In this document: one piece after another, positions 34,115-42,609 of the stretch | How positions within the stretch are numbered: the stretch's first letter is position 1 | How the letters are laid out: the number at the start of each line of letters is the position of its first letter | IMG/VR virus record: IMGVR_UViG_3300020421_001669 | Span: 62,001-126,000 of that record | Reading direction: 5' to 3' (one strand) | Length of the DNA: 64,000 nucleotides | From: a virus | Made by a program: the position numbers and the translations under genes | The notes under the pieces: generated by a model | Database searches by the model: none | Told to the model about the DNA's origin: nothing | The model's input: only the letters and a program-made list of their open reading frames with translations

Positions 34115-34219
34115 ATGAGAGAAAAAGCAGTATTCCGCAAATTCAATACATACGGAATCTATCTTATATCATTATGTACATTTGGAACTATGATATATAG
34201 CTTAGGTCAACTTATTTAA
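34115..34219 (+). CDS. 34-residue membrane peptide
   Basis: ATG 34115 follows AAGGAG (34105-34110) by 4 bases. Short basic N-terminus (MREKAVFRKFNT), then one hydrophobic span (YGIYLISLCTFGTMIYSL). Fits snugly between hsp20 and the next gene. Function unknown. Confidence 0.55.
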   Translation: MREKAVFRKFNTYGIYLISLCTFGTMIYSLGQLI

Positions 34220-34235
34220 TTATTAGAGGATTGTT

Positions 34236-34643
34236 ATGACAAAGAAAAAGAAAGTAGTGAAGGAAGTAGAAATTCCTAACCCAGAAATGGAAGTTACCGA
34301 AGAGGAACTTGAACAACAGCAATTACCTTCTGCCAGTTTGGTTGGAGCTAAATGTGCTGGCACAGGTGAACTTATCTGTTATTTACAGAAAGATGATGAG
34401 GGTGGTAGATATATTATTTCTAACCCCGCTGTGGTTCAATACATCCCAACGGAAAACAAGCCAGGCCAATTTAAAATAGCATTTGCACCACAGACTCCTG
34501 CTAGTCGCGGTACTTTGTTTGTTCCATTTGGTCAACTTGAATATCTTTTTGAAGTAAAAGAAGATTTGGCTTCCGAATACAAAGACAAGTTTGAACACAC
34601 TAAGGTAACTGAGACAAAGAAAAAACCGAAATTTACTGGATAA
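34236..34643 (+). CDS. Small Sm-like domain protein (paralogue C)
   Basis: 135 residues. Charged tails at both ends flank a beta core (ELICYLQKDDEGGRYIISNP, QFKIAFAPQTP, GTLFVPFGQLEYLFEV) ending in a helix SEYKDKF. The arrangement resembles proteins encoded at 12540 and 42610. Located directly upstream of DNA polymerase. Function unknown; an Sm/Hfq-like RNA-binding role is a guess from the strand pattern. Confidence 0.5.
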   Translation: MTKKKKVVKEVEIPNPEMEVTEEELEQQQLPSASLVGAKCAGTGELICYLQKDDEGGRYIISNPAVVQYIPTENKPGQFKIAFAPQTPASRGTLFVPFGQLEYLFEVKEDLASEYKDKFEHTKVTETKKKPKFTG

Positions 34644-34648
34644 ATTGC

Positions 34649-34677
34649 TTGACTTCTGATACACACTCGTGTATACT
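34649..34677 (+). promoter_or_regulatory. Promoter for DNA polymerase
   Basis: TTGACT (34649-34654), 17 bases, TATACT (34672-34677); the spacer begins TCTG like sister promoters. A near-late box TATAAATG follows at 34682-34689. Confidence 0.8.
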
Positions 34678-34705
34678 ATCCTATAAATGATGAATCGGTT
34701 TTATT

Positions 34706-37210
34706 ATGTCTAACTTTTATACTTATGCGTGGCAATATGGAAATTCCATCCTTACTCGTGGAGTGAGGAATGGAGAGCGTTTTACTGAAAAACATCCATT
34801 CCAGCCAACCTTATATGTCAGAAGTAATGAACCTTCTGAATTTACTAACATTGATGGTCACTATCTAAAACCAATTCAGTTTGGGGATAATGGCGACTGC
34901 AAAGAATTCCTAGACAAATACTCTAAGGTAGATAACTACCCCATCTATGGTCAAACTGATTTGACCTATCAGTATTTGTCTTCTATGTATCCGCAAGATA
35001 TTGAGTTTGACCTCAGTAAGATGCGGATTTTTTCAATTGATATTGAGACAACTGCCGAACACGGTTTCCCAGATACAGAGAACCCCATCGAAGAGGTTCT
35101 TCTTATTACACTCGTAGATAATTACACCAAGGAAATATTCACTTGGGGTTCGGGTGAGTGGAAGCCTGGCGAAGAAACAAAAGACCTTAATGTCACTTAC
35201 ACTTATTGTTCCGATGAGTATGACTTGTTGGAAAAATTCATGACATGGTGGGCACAAGACTATCCCGATGTGGTCACTGGTTGGAACCTAGAACTATTCG
35301 ACATGCCATATTTGGTTGGTAGAATCGACAGAATGTTTGGTAACAACGCGAAGAACAATCTCAGTCCATATGGAATGACTAGGAAGAAGGTCATCAAGGG
35401 TCACAACAATCGTGAATTGTTGAAGGTTGATATGAAGGGTGTCATTCAACTTGACTACATGGACTTGTACAAAAAGTTTACTTATACTTTCCAAGAAAGT
35501 TATCGACTTGATTACATTGCTGAGGTAGAACTTGGTAAGAAGAAACTGGAGAGTGGATACGAAACATTCCGCGAGTTCTATGAGAATGATTGGAATCGAT
35601 TCATTGACTACAACATCATCGATACTGTTCTGGTTGACGAACTTGATGACAAGATGAAATTCTTGGAACTGATTATTACAATGGGATATGACTGTAAATG
35701 TAATTACAATGATATCTTTTCATCTGTGAGAACTTGGGATTGTTTGTTATTCAATCATCTACTTGAAAAGAACATTATGATTCCTCAGAAGAAGGAACAC
35801 TTCTCTAAGGGATTTGCTGGTGGTTATGTGCAAGACCCGAAGGTGGGTAAGTACAAGTGGGTTGTATCAGTTGATGCGACTTCTCTGTATCCATCTATCA
35901 TCATGCAACATAATCTATCACCAGAGATGTTGGCAGAGGGACACAAACCTTTGGACTGTACAGTTGATAGTATTCTGGAAAGGAAACATGTTCTCAAAAG
36001 ATTGAAGGAAGCAGACTTATCCATGGCAGCCAACGGTTATATGTTTGCTAGAAACTCGCAAGGATTCATGGCAGAAATTACTCAGAAGTTTTTTGATGAC
36101 AGACAGAAGTACAAGAAACTCATGAAGAAGGCAGAACAGGATTTTGAGGATACCAAGAATCCAGAACTCAAGAAAGATATTGCGAAGTTCAACAACTTCC
36201 AGATGGCAAGAAAGATTCAATTGAACTCTCTCTTTGGTGCGATAGGTAACAAGTGGTTCAGATATTTCGATGAACGCATCGCAGAGGCAATCACACTAAC
36301 TGGTCAGTTAATCATTCGTGATACTGGTAAGGCAGTTGATGAGTTTCTAAACAAGTTTCTTGGTACAGAGGATGTTGAGTATTCGTTCTATACTGATACT
36401 GATAGTTGTTATGTGACTCTTGATAAGATGGTGGAAGAACATCTACAGGGTAAATCTCGTGATGAGATTATCAATATACTTGACAACTTTGTCGAGAACA
36501 AACTAGAACCAGCAATCAATGGTAGAATGGTTGAACTTGGTGAGTACATGAATGTATTCCAACCCAAGATATTCTTCAAACGAGAGGCGATTGCGGATAC
36601 TGGTATCTGGGTTGCAAAGAAAAGATACGCATTGAATGTATGGGACAATGAAGGTGTTCGATACAAGGAACCCAAACTCAAGGTGATGGGTCTGGAGATT
36701 GTAAGGTCTTCTACACCAGCACCAGTTCGTTCAAGTCTCAAAAAGGCAGTTGAGTTATGTTTGAACAAGGATGAAAAAGAATTACAGGATTTTGTTGAGG
36801 ATACATGGCAGGCATTTTCTAAGATGTCTCCAGAAGAAATTGCCTTCCCACGCGGATGTAACAATATTGATAAGTATTCCTCAAGAGAAACAGTTTATAC
36901 TAAGGGAACTCCGATGCATGTTCGGGGTGCCTTGGTTTACAATCACTTGATTAGGACTCAGAAACTAGAGAAGAAGTATCAAACCATTCAAGATGGTGAC
37001 AAGATTAAATTTCTTTATCTGAAAGAACCTAATCATGTGAGAGAAAATACCGTGGCGATGAATGGTCTTATGCCGAAAGAGTTTGACTTGCATCGTTACA
37101 TTGATTATGAAACAATGTTTGAGAAAGCATTTATTGACCCATTGACTACTATAGTCACCAGTTTGGATTGGAAGACTAGACCAGTAGCAACATTGGAGTC
37201 GTTATTTTAG
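34706..37210 (+). CDS. 43: DNA polymerase gp43 (family B)
   Basis: Replicative polymerase with proofreading. 834 residues (T4: 898). Exonuclease motif I FSIDIETTAE, polymerase motif A DATSLYPSIIMQHNLSPE, motif B KIQLNSLFGAIGNKW, motif C YTDTDSCYV. The extreme C-terminus ATLESLF resembles the clamp-binding tail of T4 gp43. The leader has no clear Shine-Dalgarno site (only CGG), which would make it a natural RegA-type target. Followed by uvsX, as in other marine T4-like phages. Confidence 0.97.
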   Translation: MSNFYTYAWQYGNSILTRGVRNGERFTEKHPFQPTLYVRSNEPSEFTNIDGHYLKPIQFGDNGDCKEFLDKYSKVDNYPIYGQTDLTYQYLSSMYPQDIEFDLSKMRIFSIDIETTAEHGFPDTENPIEEVLLITLVDNYTKEIFTWGSGEWKPGEETKDLNVTYTYCSDEYDLLEKFMTWWAQDYPDVVTGWNLELFDMPYLVGRIDRMFGNNAKNNLSPYGMTRKKVIKGHNNRELLKVDMKGVIQLDYMDLYKKFTYTFQESYRLDYIAEVELGKKKLESGYETFREFYENDWNRFIDYNIIDTVLVDELDDKMKFLELIITMGYDCKCNYNDIFSSVRTWDCLLFNHLLEKNIMIPQKKEHFSKGFAGGYVQDPKVGKYKWVVSVDATSLYPSIIMQHNLSPEMLAEGHKPLDCTVDSILERKHVLKRLKEADLSMAANGYMFARNSQGFMAEITQKFFDDRQKYKKLMKKAEQDFEDTKNPELKKDIAKFNNFQMARKIQLNSLFGAIGNKWFRYFDERIAEAITLTGQLIIRDTGKAVDEFLNKFLGTEDVEYSFYTDTDSCYVTLDKMVEEHLQGKSRDEIINILDNFVENKLEPAINGRMVELGEYMNVFQPKIFFKREAIADTGIWVAKKRYALNVWDNEGVRYKEPKLKVMGLEIVRSSTPAPVRSSLKKAVELCLNKDEKELQDFVEDTWQAFSKMSPEEIAFPRGCNNIDKYSSRETVYTKGTPMHVRGALVYNHLIRTQKLEKKYQTIQDGDKIKFLYLKEPNHVRENTVAMNGLMPKEFDLHRYIDYETMFEKAFIDPLTTIVTSLDWKTRPVATLESLF

Positions 37211-37218
37211 GAGTGAAT

Positions 37219-38277
37219 ATGAGCACATTAGATAAATTAAAAAAGAACTCAACGATAAAACAAACTGAAGTTTTATCCAAGAGTAAATTTCTGAACAACA
37301 AAGATGTGGTTCAGACAACTGTACCCGCCTTGAATGTGGCATTGAGTGGTAAGTTGGATGGTGGATTGAGTACAGGTCTAACAGTTTTTGCTGGCCCATC
37401 TAAACATTTCAAGACTGCTTTTGCCATGTTATTGTCAAAATCTTATTTGGATAAATATGATGATGGAGTGGTGTTATTTTATGACTCAGAGTTCGGCGCT
37501 CCTCAAGGATATTTCGACAGTTTCGGCATAGATACAGATAGGGTTGTTCACACGCCTGTCACAGACATAGAACAACTCAAACACGATGTGATGTCCCAAC
37601 TCCAAGGTATCGAAAGAGGTGACCGAGTAATTATTATTGTGGACTCAGTAGGTAACCTTGCCTCGCGTAAAGAAGTTGAAGATGCGATAGATGGTAAGTC
37701 AGTTGCCGATATGACTCGTGCAAAACAAATGAAATCCCTGTTTCGTATGGTGACTCCTCACCTAACAATCAAAGATATTCCAGCGGTGGTTGTAAACCAC
37801 ACATACAAAGAAATCGGCTTGTTCCCCAAAGATATAGTTTCTGGGGGTACTGGTGTATATTATAGTGCTGATAATATCTTTATTATTGGAAGACAACAAG
37901 AAAAACAAGGGAAGGATGTTGTAGGATACAACTTTATTATCAATGTTGAGAAGTCAAGATTTGTTCGGGAGAAGTCGCGTATACCCATTGAAGTTACATG
38001 GGAAGGTGGCATTAGCAAGTGGTCTGGTCTCCTTGATATGGCTCTTGAGTCTGGTCATGTTGTCAAACCATCAAACGGATGGTATGCGAAATCTGATGAC
38101 CCAGATGCGCCGAAATTCAGAATTAAAGATACATACACAAAAGACTTCTGGATACCTATCCTTAGCGACAAAACTTTCATCCAGTGGATTGAGGACAGAT
38201 ACCTAATGTCTGCTGACGCTATCATGCAGTCAGAAGTAAGCGAAGAGGATATACAGGATGCCTACTCCGAAGTGTGA
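37219..38277 (+). CDS. uvsX: UvsX RecA-like recombinase
   Basis: Strand-exchange ATPase. 352 residues from ATG 37219, since GGAG at 37210-37213 fits it and overlaps the alternative GTG. P-loop FAGPSKHFKT, the variant form known in T4 UvsX, Walker B VIIIVDSVGNLAS, and VVNHTYKEIG with the SGGTG loop. Works with UvsY (10.6 kb) and gp46/47. Confidence 0.96.
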   Translation: MSTLDKLKKNSTIKQTEVLSKSKFLNNKDVVQTTVPALNVALSGKLDGGLSTGLTVFAGPSKHFKTAFAMLLSKSYLDKYDDGVVLFYDSEFGAPQGYFDSFGIDTDRVVHTPVTDIEQLKHDVMSQLQGIERGDRVIIIVDSVGNLASRKEVEDAIDGKSVADMTRAKQMKSLFRMVTPHLTIKDIPAVVVNHTYKEIGLFPKDIVSGGTGVYYSADNIFIIGRQQEKQGKDVVGYNFIINVEKSRFVREKSRIPIEVTWEGGISKWSGLLDMALESGHVVKPSNGWYAKSDDPDAPKFRIKDTYTKDFWIPILSDKTFIQWIEDRYLMSADAIMQSEVSEEDIQDAYSEV

Positions 38278-38434
38278 TAGGTGTGGGACTGGCATTGACT
38301 TAGAAATTGATGCTGGAATATGTTTTAGACACGATGACGGAGAAGCATATCTCTGTGAGAAGTGTGTTGAAGAAGTGAAGACGGATTTTTATAATGAGAT
38401 TAGAACAAACAATACTATCGAATCTGATACATAA
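38258..38434 (+). CDS. Small zinc-ribbon protein between uvsX and gp41
   Basis: 58 residues, ATG 38258, 8 bases after GAGG. Two CxxC pairs (C6/C9 in KCDRCG and C33/C36 in LCEKC) suggest one bound zinc. It overlaps uvsX by 20 bases and the helicase gene by 41 bases in other frames. Position suggests a role near the replisome; no family recognised. Confidence 0.6.
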   Translation: MPTPKCDRCGTGIDLEIDAGICFRHDDGEAYLCEKCVEEVKTDFYNEIRTNNTIESDT

Positions 38435-39773
38435 CGAAGAGTATGTCAGACAATCAATTGCACATTTAAAGGCATCTTATTTTTTGGATGCTGAATACCG
38501 AGAAGTATTCAAGTGTGTTCGTGATTATGTAACTGCATATAATTCTCCACCACAGACAAGTGCAATCAAGATTGCCTTACAAGACAACAAAAAAATTACA
38601 GAAGACCTCTACTTAAAATGTGAGGAACTTATTAATAGTTGTAAGGTAGTTGATGTTGATAACAGGTGGTTGATTGACCAGACAGAAAAGTTCTGCAAAG
38701 ACAAGGCAGTTTACAATGCTATCATGCAATCTATTCAGATTATCGATGGGCAAGACAAAACACATTCAGTAGATGCTCTGCCTTCTATATTATCTGATGC
38801 TCTTAGTGTTGGGTTTGACAATAACATTGGTCACGATTATGTGGGTGATGCTGAACAACGATTTGATTTCTATCATAGACACGAAGAGAAGTTGCCATTT
38901 GACCTAGATTATTTCAACAAGATTACTGAAGGTGGATTGATAAACAAGACACTGAATATCGCTCTTGCTGGTACAGGTGTTGGTAAATCTCTTTTCATGT
39001 GTCATGTGGGTGCATCCATGATTGCTCAAGGTAAGAATGTTTTGTATATCACATTGGAAATGGCAGAAGAAAGAATCGCTGAAAGAATCGATGCGAACAT
39101 GATGGATGTTTCCATGCAAGATTTGAGAGACTTATCCAAGTCCATGTACACAGACCGTATTCAGAAAATCAAAAACAAAGTTGACGGTAGATTGATTGTC
39201 AAAGAATATCCAACTGCTACTGCTCATGCTGGTCACTTCAGAGCTCTTCTTGAAGAACTAAAACTAAAACAAAATTTCGCACCAGATATTATCTTTATTG
39301 ATTACCTAAACATTTGTGTCAGTCAAAGATTAAGAAACAATGCTGGTGCAAACTCATACACTATTGTCAAGGCAATTGCAGAAGAATTGAGAGGTTTGGC
39401 AGTTGAATATGATGTTCCTATTGTATCTGCAACACAAACCACGCGAGGTGGATTCAACAATAGTGATGTTGATTTGACAGATACTTCAGAAAGTTTTGGT
39501 TTGCCTGCAACTGCTGATTTGATGTTTGCTCTTATAAGTACAGAGGAATTAGAACAACAAGGTCACATGATGGTCAAACAATTGAAGAACAGGTACAGTG
39601 ACCCCACAAGAAACAAACGATTTATGATTGGTGTTGACAGAGCAAAAATGAGACTTTATGATTTAGATGATGCTCAACAAAATTTGGTAGACTCTGGACA
39701 GGAAGATGTACAACCAGTGTTCGACAAAGGTGCATTTGGAAGTAGAATGAACTTGTCGGATATAAAAGTATAA
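38394..39773 (+). CDS. 41: Replicative DNA helicase gp41 (DnaB family)
   Basis: Hexameric 5'-3' helicase, 459 residues (T4: 475). N-terminal domain with NEEYVRQSIAHLKASYFLD; RecA-type core with Walker A ALAGTGVGKS (about 190-199), TLEMAEERIAERID, Walker B IIFIDYLNICVS and the SATQTTRGGFN loop. Primase partner gp61 is at 57.8 kb. Followed immediately by a late promoter for lysis genes. Confidence 0.95.
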   Translation: MRLEQTILSNLIHNEEYVRQSIAHLKASYFLDAEYREVFKCVRDYVTAYNSPPQTSAIKIALQDNKKITEDLYLKCEELINSCKVVDVDNRWLIDQTEKFCKDKAVYNAIMQSIQIIDGQDKTHSVDALPSILSDALSVGFDNNIGHDYVGDAEQRFDFYHRHEEKLPFDLDYFNKITEGGLINKTLNIALAGTGVGKSLFMCHVGASMIAQGKNVLYITLEMAEERIAERIDANMMDVSMQDLRDLSKSMYTDRIQKIKNKVDGRLIVKEYPTATAHAGHFRALLEELKLKQNFAPDIIFIDYLNICVSQRLRNNAGANSYTIVKAIAEELRGLAVEYDVPIVSATQTTRGGFNNSDVDLTDTSESFGLPATADLMFALISTEELEQQGHMMVKQLKNRYSDPTRNKRFMIGVDRAKMRLYDLDDAQQNLVDSGQEDVQPVFDKGAFGSRMNLSDIKV

Positions 39774-39776
39774 ATA
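39769..39776 (+). promoter_or_regulatory. T4-type late promoter box before spanin genes
   Basis: TATAAATA overlapping the gp41 stop. T4 spacing puts +1 at about 39782, exactly the ATG of the i-spanin gene. Confidence 0.65.
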
Positions 39777-39781
39777 GGCCT

Positions 39782-40165
39782 ATGATTAGTAAAGTATTAT
39801 TTGGTGTCATTTTAGCTGGTGGGCTTGTCGGGTACTTGTATTACACAAATACTCAGGCAGAACTCATTGAGCTTCGTGAATATAATATGGCGATGGAATT
39901 ACAAGTCGCCACACAAAATGAAACCATTGATAAGATGTCTAAACAATACGAAACACAAGCAAAAGCGCTTGGTGAGTTGACTTCTAAGAATGCTGAGATT
40001 GAAGCGGAAATGTCAAGATACCTTGATATTTTTCGTAGACATGACCTTAGTAAACTTGCAGCTGCTAAACCAGGCCTAATTGAACCAAGGGTGAATAATG
40101 CAACAAAAGAAGTATTTGACAGCCTCGAAACTGATTCCAGTTTTGAGTTTGATGCTGATAATTAG
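39782..40165 (+). CDS. Inner-membrane spanin (Rz-like)
   Basis: 127 residues. One N-terminal membrane anchor (VLFGVILAGGLVGYLYY), then a long coiled coil (AELIELREYNMAMELQVATQ...), the architecture of an i-spanin that bridges the periplasm during lysis. The next gene starts inside its 3' end in another frame and encodes a lipoprotein, the classic Rz/Rz1 layout. Identified by topology and overlap, not by sequence family. Confidence 0.7.
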   Translation: MISKVLFGVILAGGLVGYLYYTNTQAELIELREYNMAMELQVATQNETIDKMSKQYETQAKALGELTSKNAEIEAEMSRYLDIFRRHDLSKLAAAKPGLIEPRVNNATKEVFDSLETDSSFEFDADN

Positions 40166-40517
40166 TGGTTGTTCTTTAATACCAAAACAACCGCGTGAGG
40201 TAGAAATCAAAACCGTAGAGGTGCGTATACCTATACAGCATCCTGTGTATCCTAGACCCATCGATATGAAAGAACCCAAGTGGTATGTCGTATCCGATAA
40301 AAATTTAGACGAATTTCTTACTAAGATAGAAAAGGAATCTGGAAAGATGGTCTTTATGGCCATGTCTGTTCCAGACTATGAGCTCATGGCGTATAATCTG
40401 CAAGAGATTAAACGATTCGTGAAAGAAACTAAAGAAGTGATTGTGTATTACAGAACTGTTATGTCAGATGATGAAGAACCATTAGGAGAAGAATCAAATG
40501 GCAAAGGAAACGATTGA
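40098..40517 (+). CDS. Outer-membrane spanin lipoprotein (Rz1-like)
   Basis: 139 residues. Lipoprotein signal with basic start, hydrophobic core VLSLMLIISGC and lipobox IISGC (Cys 25). Overlaps the i-spanin gene by 68 bases in a different frame. Longer than typical Rz1, with a mature part containing Pro-rich IPIQHPVYPRPIDM and helical segments. Together they would fuse inner and outer membranes at lysis. Confidence 0.7.
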   Translation: MQQKKYLTASKLIPVLSLMLIISGCSLIPKQPREVEIKTVEVRIPIQHPVYPRPIDMKEPKWYVVSDKNLDEFLTKIEKESGKMVFMAMSVPDYELMAYNLQEIKRFVKETKEVIVYYRTVMSDDEEPLGEESNGKGND

Positions 40518-40890
40518 CACAGGAACTAATAAAGTAGATGTTGATTTAGATAGATACACCGACTTAATTTTGAAACTTGACGAAGCGCAAGACAAGATTA
40601 GGGAGATGGAGAAAATCACAAAAGAGTTAAAGATTACAACCAAGGCTGCACAACCAAGCACAAAATTTTCATTTGGTGCTTTGTTTAGGGACGAAAACGA
40701 TATCAACGAGAAATCTATCATAGGATTTGCATCATTTATCATGATGCTCGCGTTTGGTATTGTTGACCTAGTAACAGGGTTTTGGGGTCAAGATATAACA
40801 ATATCCGATACAATCTACACTTCATTTGTGGTAGTAACTCTGGGTGCTTTTGGAATTGCTGAGGCAGGGAAGGCATTCAGTAAACAATAA
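40498..40890 (+). CDS. Holin-like two-span membrane protein
   Basis: 130 residues. Helical acidic N-terminal half, then two hydrophobic spans (GFASFIMMLAFGIVDLV and YTSFVVVTLGAFGIAEA) with a short loop. The place after the spanins, in a late-transcribed lysis block, suggests a holin or pinholin, but no holin family is recognised. Overlaps the o-spanin gene by 20 bases. Confidence 0.55.
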   Translation: MAKETIDTGTNKVDVDLDRYTDLILKLDEAQDKIREMEKITKELKITTKAAQPSTKFSFGALFRDENDINEKSIIGFASFIMMLAFGIVDLVTGFWGQDITISDTIYTSFVVVTLGAFGIAEAGKAFSKQ

Positions 40891-40913
40891 CTTGACATAA
40901 GGAGAAAATAGAA

Positions 40914-41129
40914 GTGAAAAAAGCGATAGTTTTCGCAACACTTTTTTTACTAACTACTGGATGTACAACATCTGGACAAAAAATTAAATCAATGAAACAA
41001 TACTCTAATCCAGACGAGATGGTATATTGCGAAACTTTTGGCGGAAAGAAGTATTGTACTGTTATGAGTGAAGGGCAGATTAACGAAAAGTTAAATGCCC
41101 TTTTAAGTTCGCCGAGGATGAGGTTTTAG
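40914..41129 (+). CDS. Small lipoprotein
   Basis: 71 residues, GTG start after AAGGAG. Signal MKKAIVFATLFLLTTGCTTSG with lipobox TTGC (Cys 17). Mature part of about 54 residues with two more Cys (YCETF, KYCTV) that could form a disulfide. Ends directly at the next start codon. Could belong to the lysis group or alter the host envelope. Confidence 0.75.
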   Translation: MKKAIVFATLFLLTTGCTTSGQKIKSMKQYSNPDEMVYCETFGGKKYCTVMSEGQINEKLNALLSSPRMRF

Positions 41130-41633
41130 GTGACTCGTTTTTCTCCAAATCAATGGTTTGAACTTCCTCTTTCTATATCTGAGGACTTGAAAGAAGAACT
41201 ACTGAACTGGGATATAGAGAACGCGAAAAACTATTTTATCCATGAACCAGAAGAAAACCATAGATTAGAGTTTTTGGAAATTCCTTTAACTAGGGTCAAA
41301 GAAGTGGCAGATAAATTTATGATTACTCCCACTAGAGCAACACTGGTTGCAATAGAACCCAATAGTGGTATTCCATTCCATACGGATGGGCAAACACACG
41401 ATTATTGGAGACCAACCATAGCTTGTTTTCCACTATTTCCAAACTCTAAAACCTATGAATGTACTGAGTACAGGGATGGATTTGTGCCATATTGTGACTC
41501 TTATATCTTTAACACACAAGAAGAACACAGGGCAGCAGCTGGTGATTGTAGGAGAATAAACCTACAATTATGGTTCGACCAACTCTTTGGAGAGGTAAAA
41601 ACTTTATTCGACAGCGGTAAGTTGTTGATTTAA
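41130..41633 (+). CDS. Fe(II)/2-oxoglutarate oxygenase-like protein
   Basis: 167 residues, GTG start right after the previous stop. HxD at residues 84-86 (IPFHTDGQTHDYWRP), distal His 133 (EEHRAAAGD) and Arg 141/142 give the HxD...H...R layout of 2OG oxygenases of the Asp/Asn hydroxylase type. Substrate unknown. Similar small oxygenases are common in marine myoviruses. Confidence 0.65.
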   Translation: MTRFSPNQWFELPLSISEDLKEELLNWDIENAKNYFIHEPEENHRLEFLEIPLTRVKEVADKFMITPTRATLVAIEPNSGIPFHTDGQTHDYWRPTIACFPLFPNSKTYECTEYRDGFVPYCDSYIFNTQEEHRAAAGDCRRINLQLWFDQLFGEVKTLFDSGKLLI

Positions 41634-41669
41634 AACGATATTTAATTTCACTTTTTTTCGCTTTGGCCC

Positions 41670-41698
41670 TTGACTTTTGGGTCAAAATATGGGATCAT
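41670..41698 (+). promoter_or_regulatory. GATC-class promoter for the 41.7 kb operon
   Basis: TTGACT (41670-41675), 17 bases ending ATATGG, GATCAT (41693-41698) with a second GATC directly after. Leader with TTAGAGAAGTGAGAG before the ATG. Nearly the same as the promoter at 24683. Confidence 0.65.
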
Positions 41699-41729
41699 GA
41701 TCATATAAATTAGAGAAGTGAGAGAAAAT

Positions 41730-42092
41730 ATGCAAAAACAAATCGAAAACCTACTAACCTTAATCAACGAAGACTACGCGAGGTGGACTACTCGTTCTTG
41801 GGAAGCCAATGACTTTGGTGGAGAAGAAAGGCGAGATGCTCGCATTGCTGAGTTCGCTGATAAACTGGTTGTCAAAGAAGGTCAGAAATACATCAAGATT
41901 ATTTCAGACAATTCAGTCTGGGGATTCATTGTCAAGGGTGACAATGATAAGTTATTTCAAAAGGGTGATGTTTTAAAACCCGCTGGTTGGGCTGCCCCCG
42001 CTAGGAACAAACCTAGAGGCAATGTCTTTGAGATGTTGGAAGGTAAGGGAACTGGTTGGGTAAGATGGACTGGCCCTCAGTACTTACGATAG
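41730..42092 (+). CDS. Hypothetical protein
   Basis: 120 residues from ATG 41730; the in-frame GTG at 41718 is part of the leader GTGAGAG that likely acts as ribosome site. Basic/aromatic alpha-beta protein with RWTTRSWEANDFGGEERRDARIAEF split by a turn, KYIKIISDNSVWGFIVKGD and GTGWVRWTGPQYLR. No function recognised. First gene under the GATC-class promoter. Confidence 0.7.
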   Translation: MQKQIENLLTLINEDYARWTTRSWEANDFGGEERRDARIAEFADKLVVKEGQKYIKIISDNSVWGFIVKGDNDKLFQKGDVLKPAGWAAPARNKPRGNVFEMLEGKGTGWVRWTGPQYLR

Positions 42093-42102
42093 GAGAATGA
42101 GA

Positions 42103-42504
42103 ATGATTGGTGATATAATTGCTGAAAAAGCTTATCTCAAAACCCAGATAAATAAATGGGAAGAAATTGTAGACAACATTGATTCTGCTGTTCGCAAGGT
42201 GAACGAAGAAACAAAAGTTATCAAGTACAATGATGTTCCTAGTAACATTTATATTACGGTTGAAGGGATTGCCGATGATTTGGGACTAAAGTTAAGTTCC
42301 GAAAAAAGTCAAGAACTGAAAAAAGAACTTGAATGGAAAATCAACGAAGTCCGTGAGGCGGTTAGCACTCTGGAATCTGCCATGTACAATTTGGTAGAAC
42401 CATTTGAAGACATGAAAAGTGATGCTGAAAACAAGAAAGATGATTTTGAGTATGAACTTGATGACTTGGAGTGGGAAGAGGAAAAACTTCAAAACGCTTC
42501 ATAG
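42103..42504 (+). CDS. Acidic coiled-coil protein
   Basis: 133 residues, starting at ATG 42103, 7 bases after AGGAG; ATG 42097 is too close. Helical nearly throughout (YLKTQINKWEEIVDNIDSAV, ELKKELEWKINEVREAVSTL) with a strongly acidic C-terminus (ELDDLEWEEEKLQ). No family recognised. Confidence 0.7.
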   Translation: MIGDIIAEKAYLKTQINKWEEIVDNIDSAVRKVNEETKVIKYNDVPSNIYITVEGIADDLGLKLSSEKSQELKKELEWKINEVREAVSTLESAMYNLVEPFEDMKSDAENKKDDFEYELDDLEWEEEKLQNAS

Positions 42505-42515
42505 TTTTAAGGCGA

Positions 42516-42591
42516 ATACAGGATGCCTGCTAAAGTCTGTATAGGTTGATGACCGAACATCCGCGAGGGGAATGAAAACGCCCCTCAACCT
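42516..42591 (+). ncRNA. Candidate structured leader RNA
   Basis: The 105-base gap before the gene at 42610 folds on paper into stem ATACAG / CTGTAT (42516-42521 with 42537-42542) and stem AGGTTGA / TCAACCT (42543-42549 with 42585-42591), enclosing GGGG / CCCC (42567-42570 with 42581-42584). GGATG (42521-42525) can also pair with CATCC (42558-42562). It does not match a tRNA. Could be a leader regulator; no known class recognised. Confidence 0.4.
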
Positions 42592-42609
42592 TTATTAATT
42601 GGAGAAATT

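Noticed and set aside
42505-42609. tRNA gene in the 105-base gap
   Set aside because: No acceptor stem, no GTTC-type T loop and no CCA-adjacent 7 bp stem could be placed.
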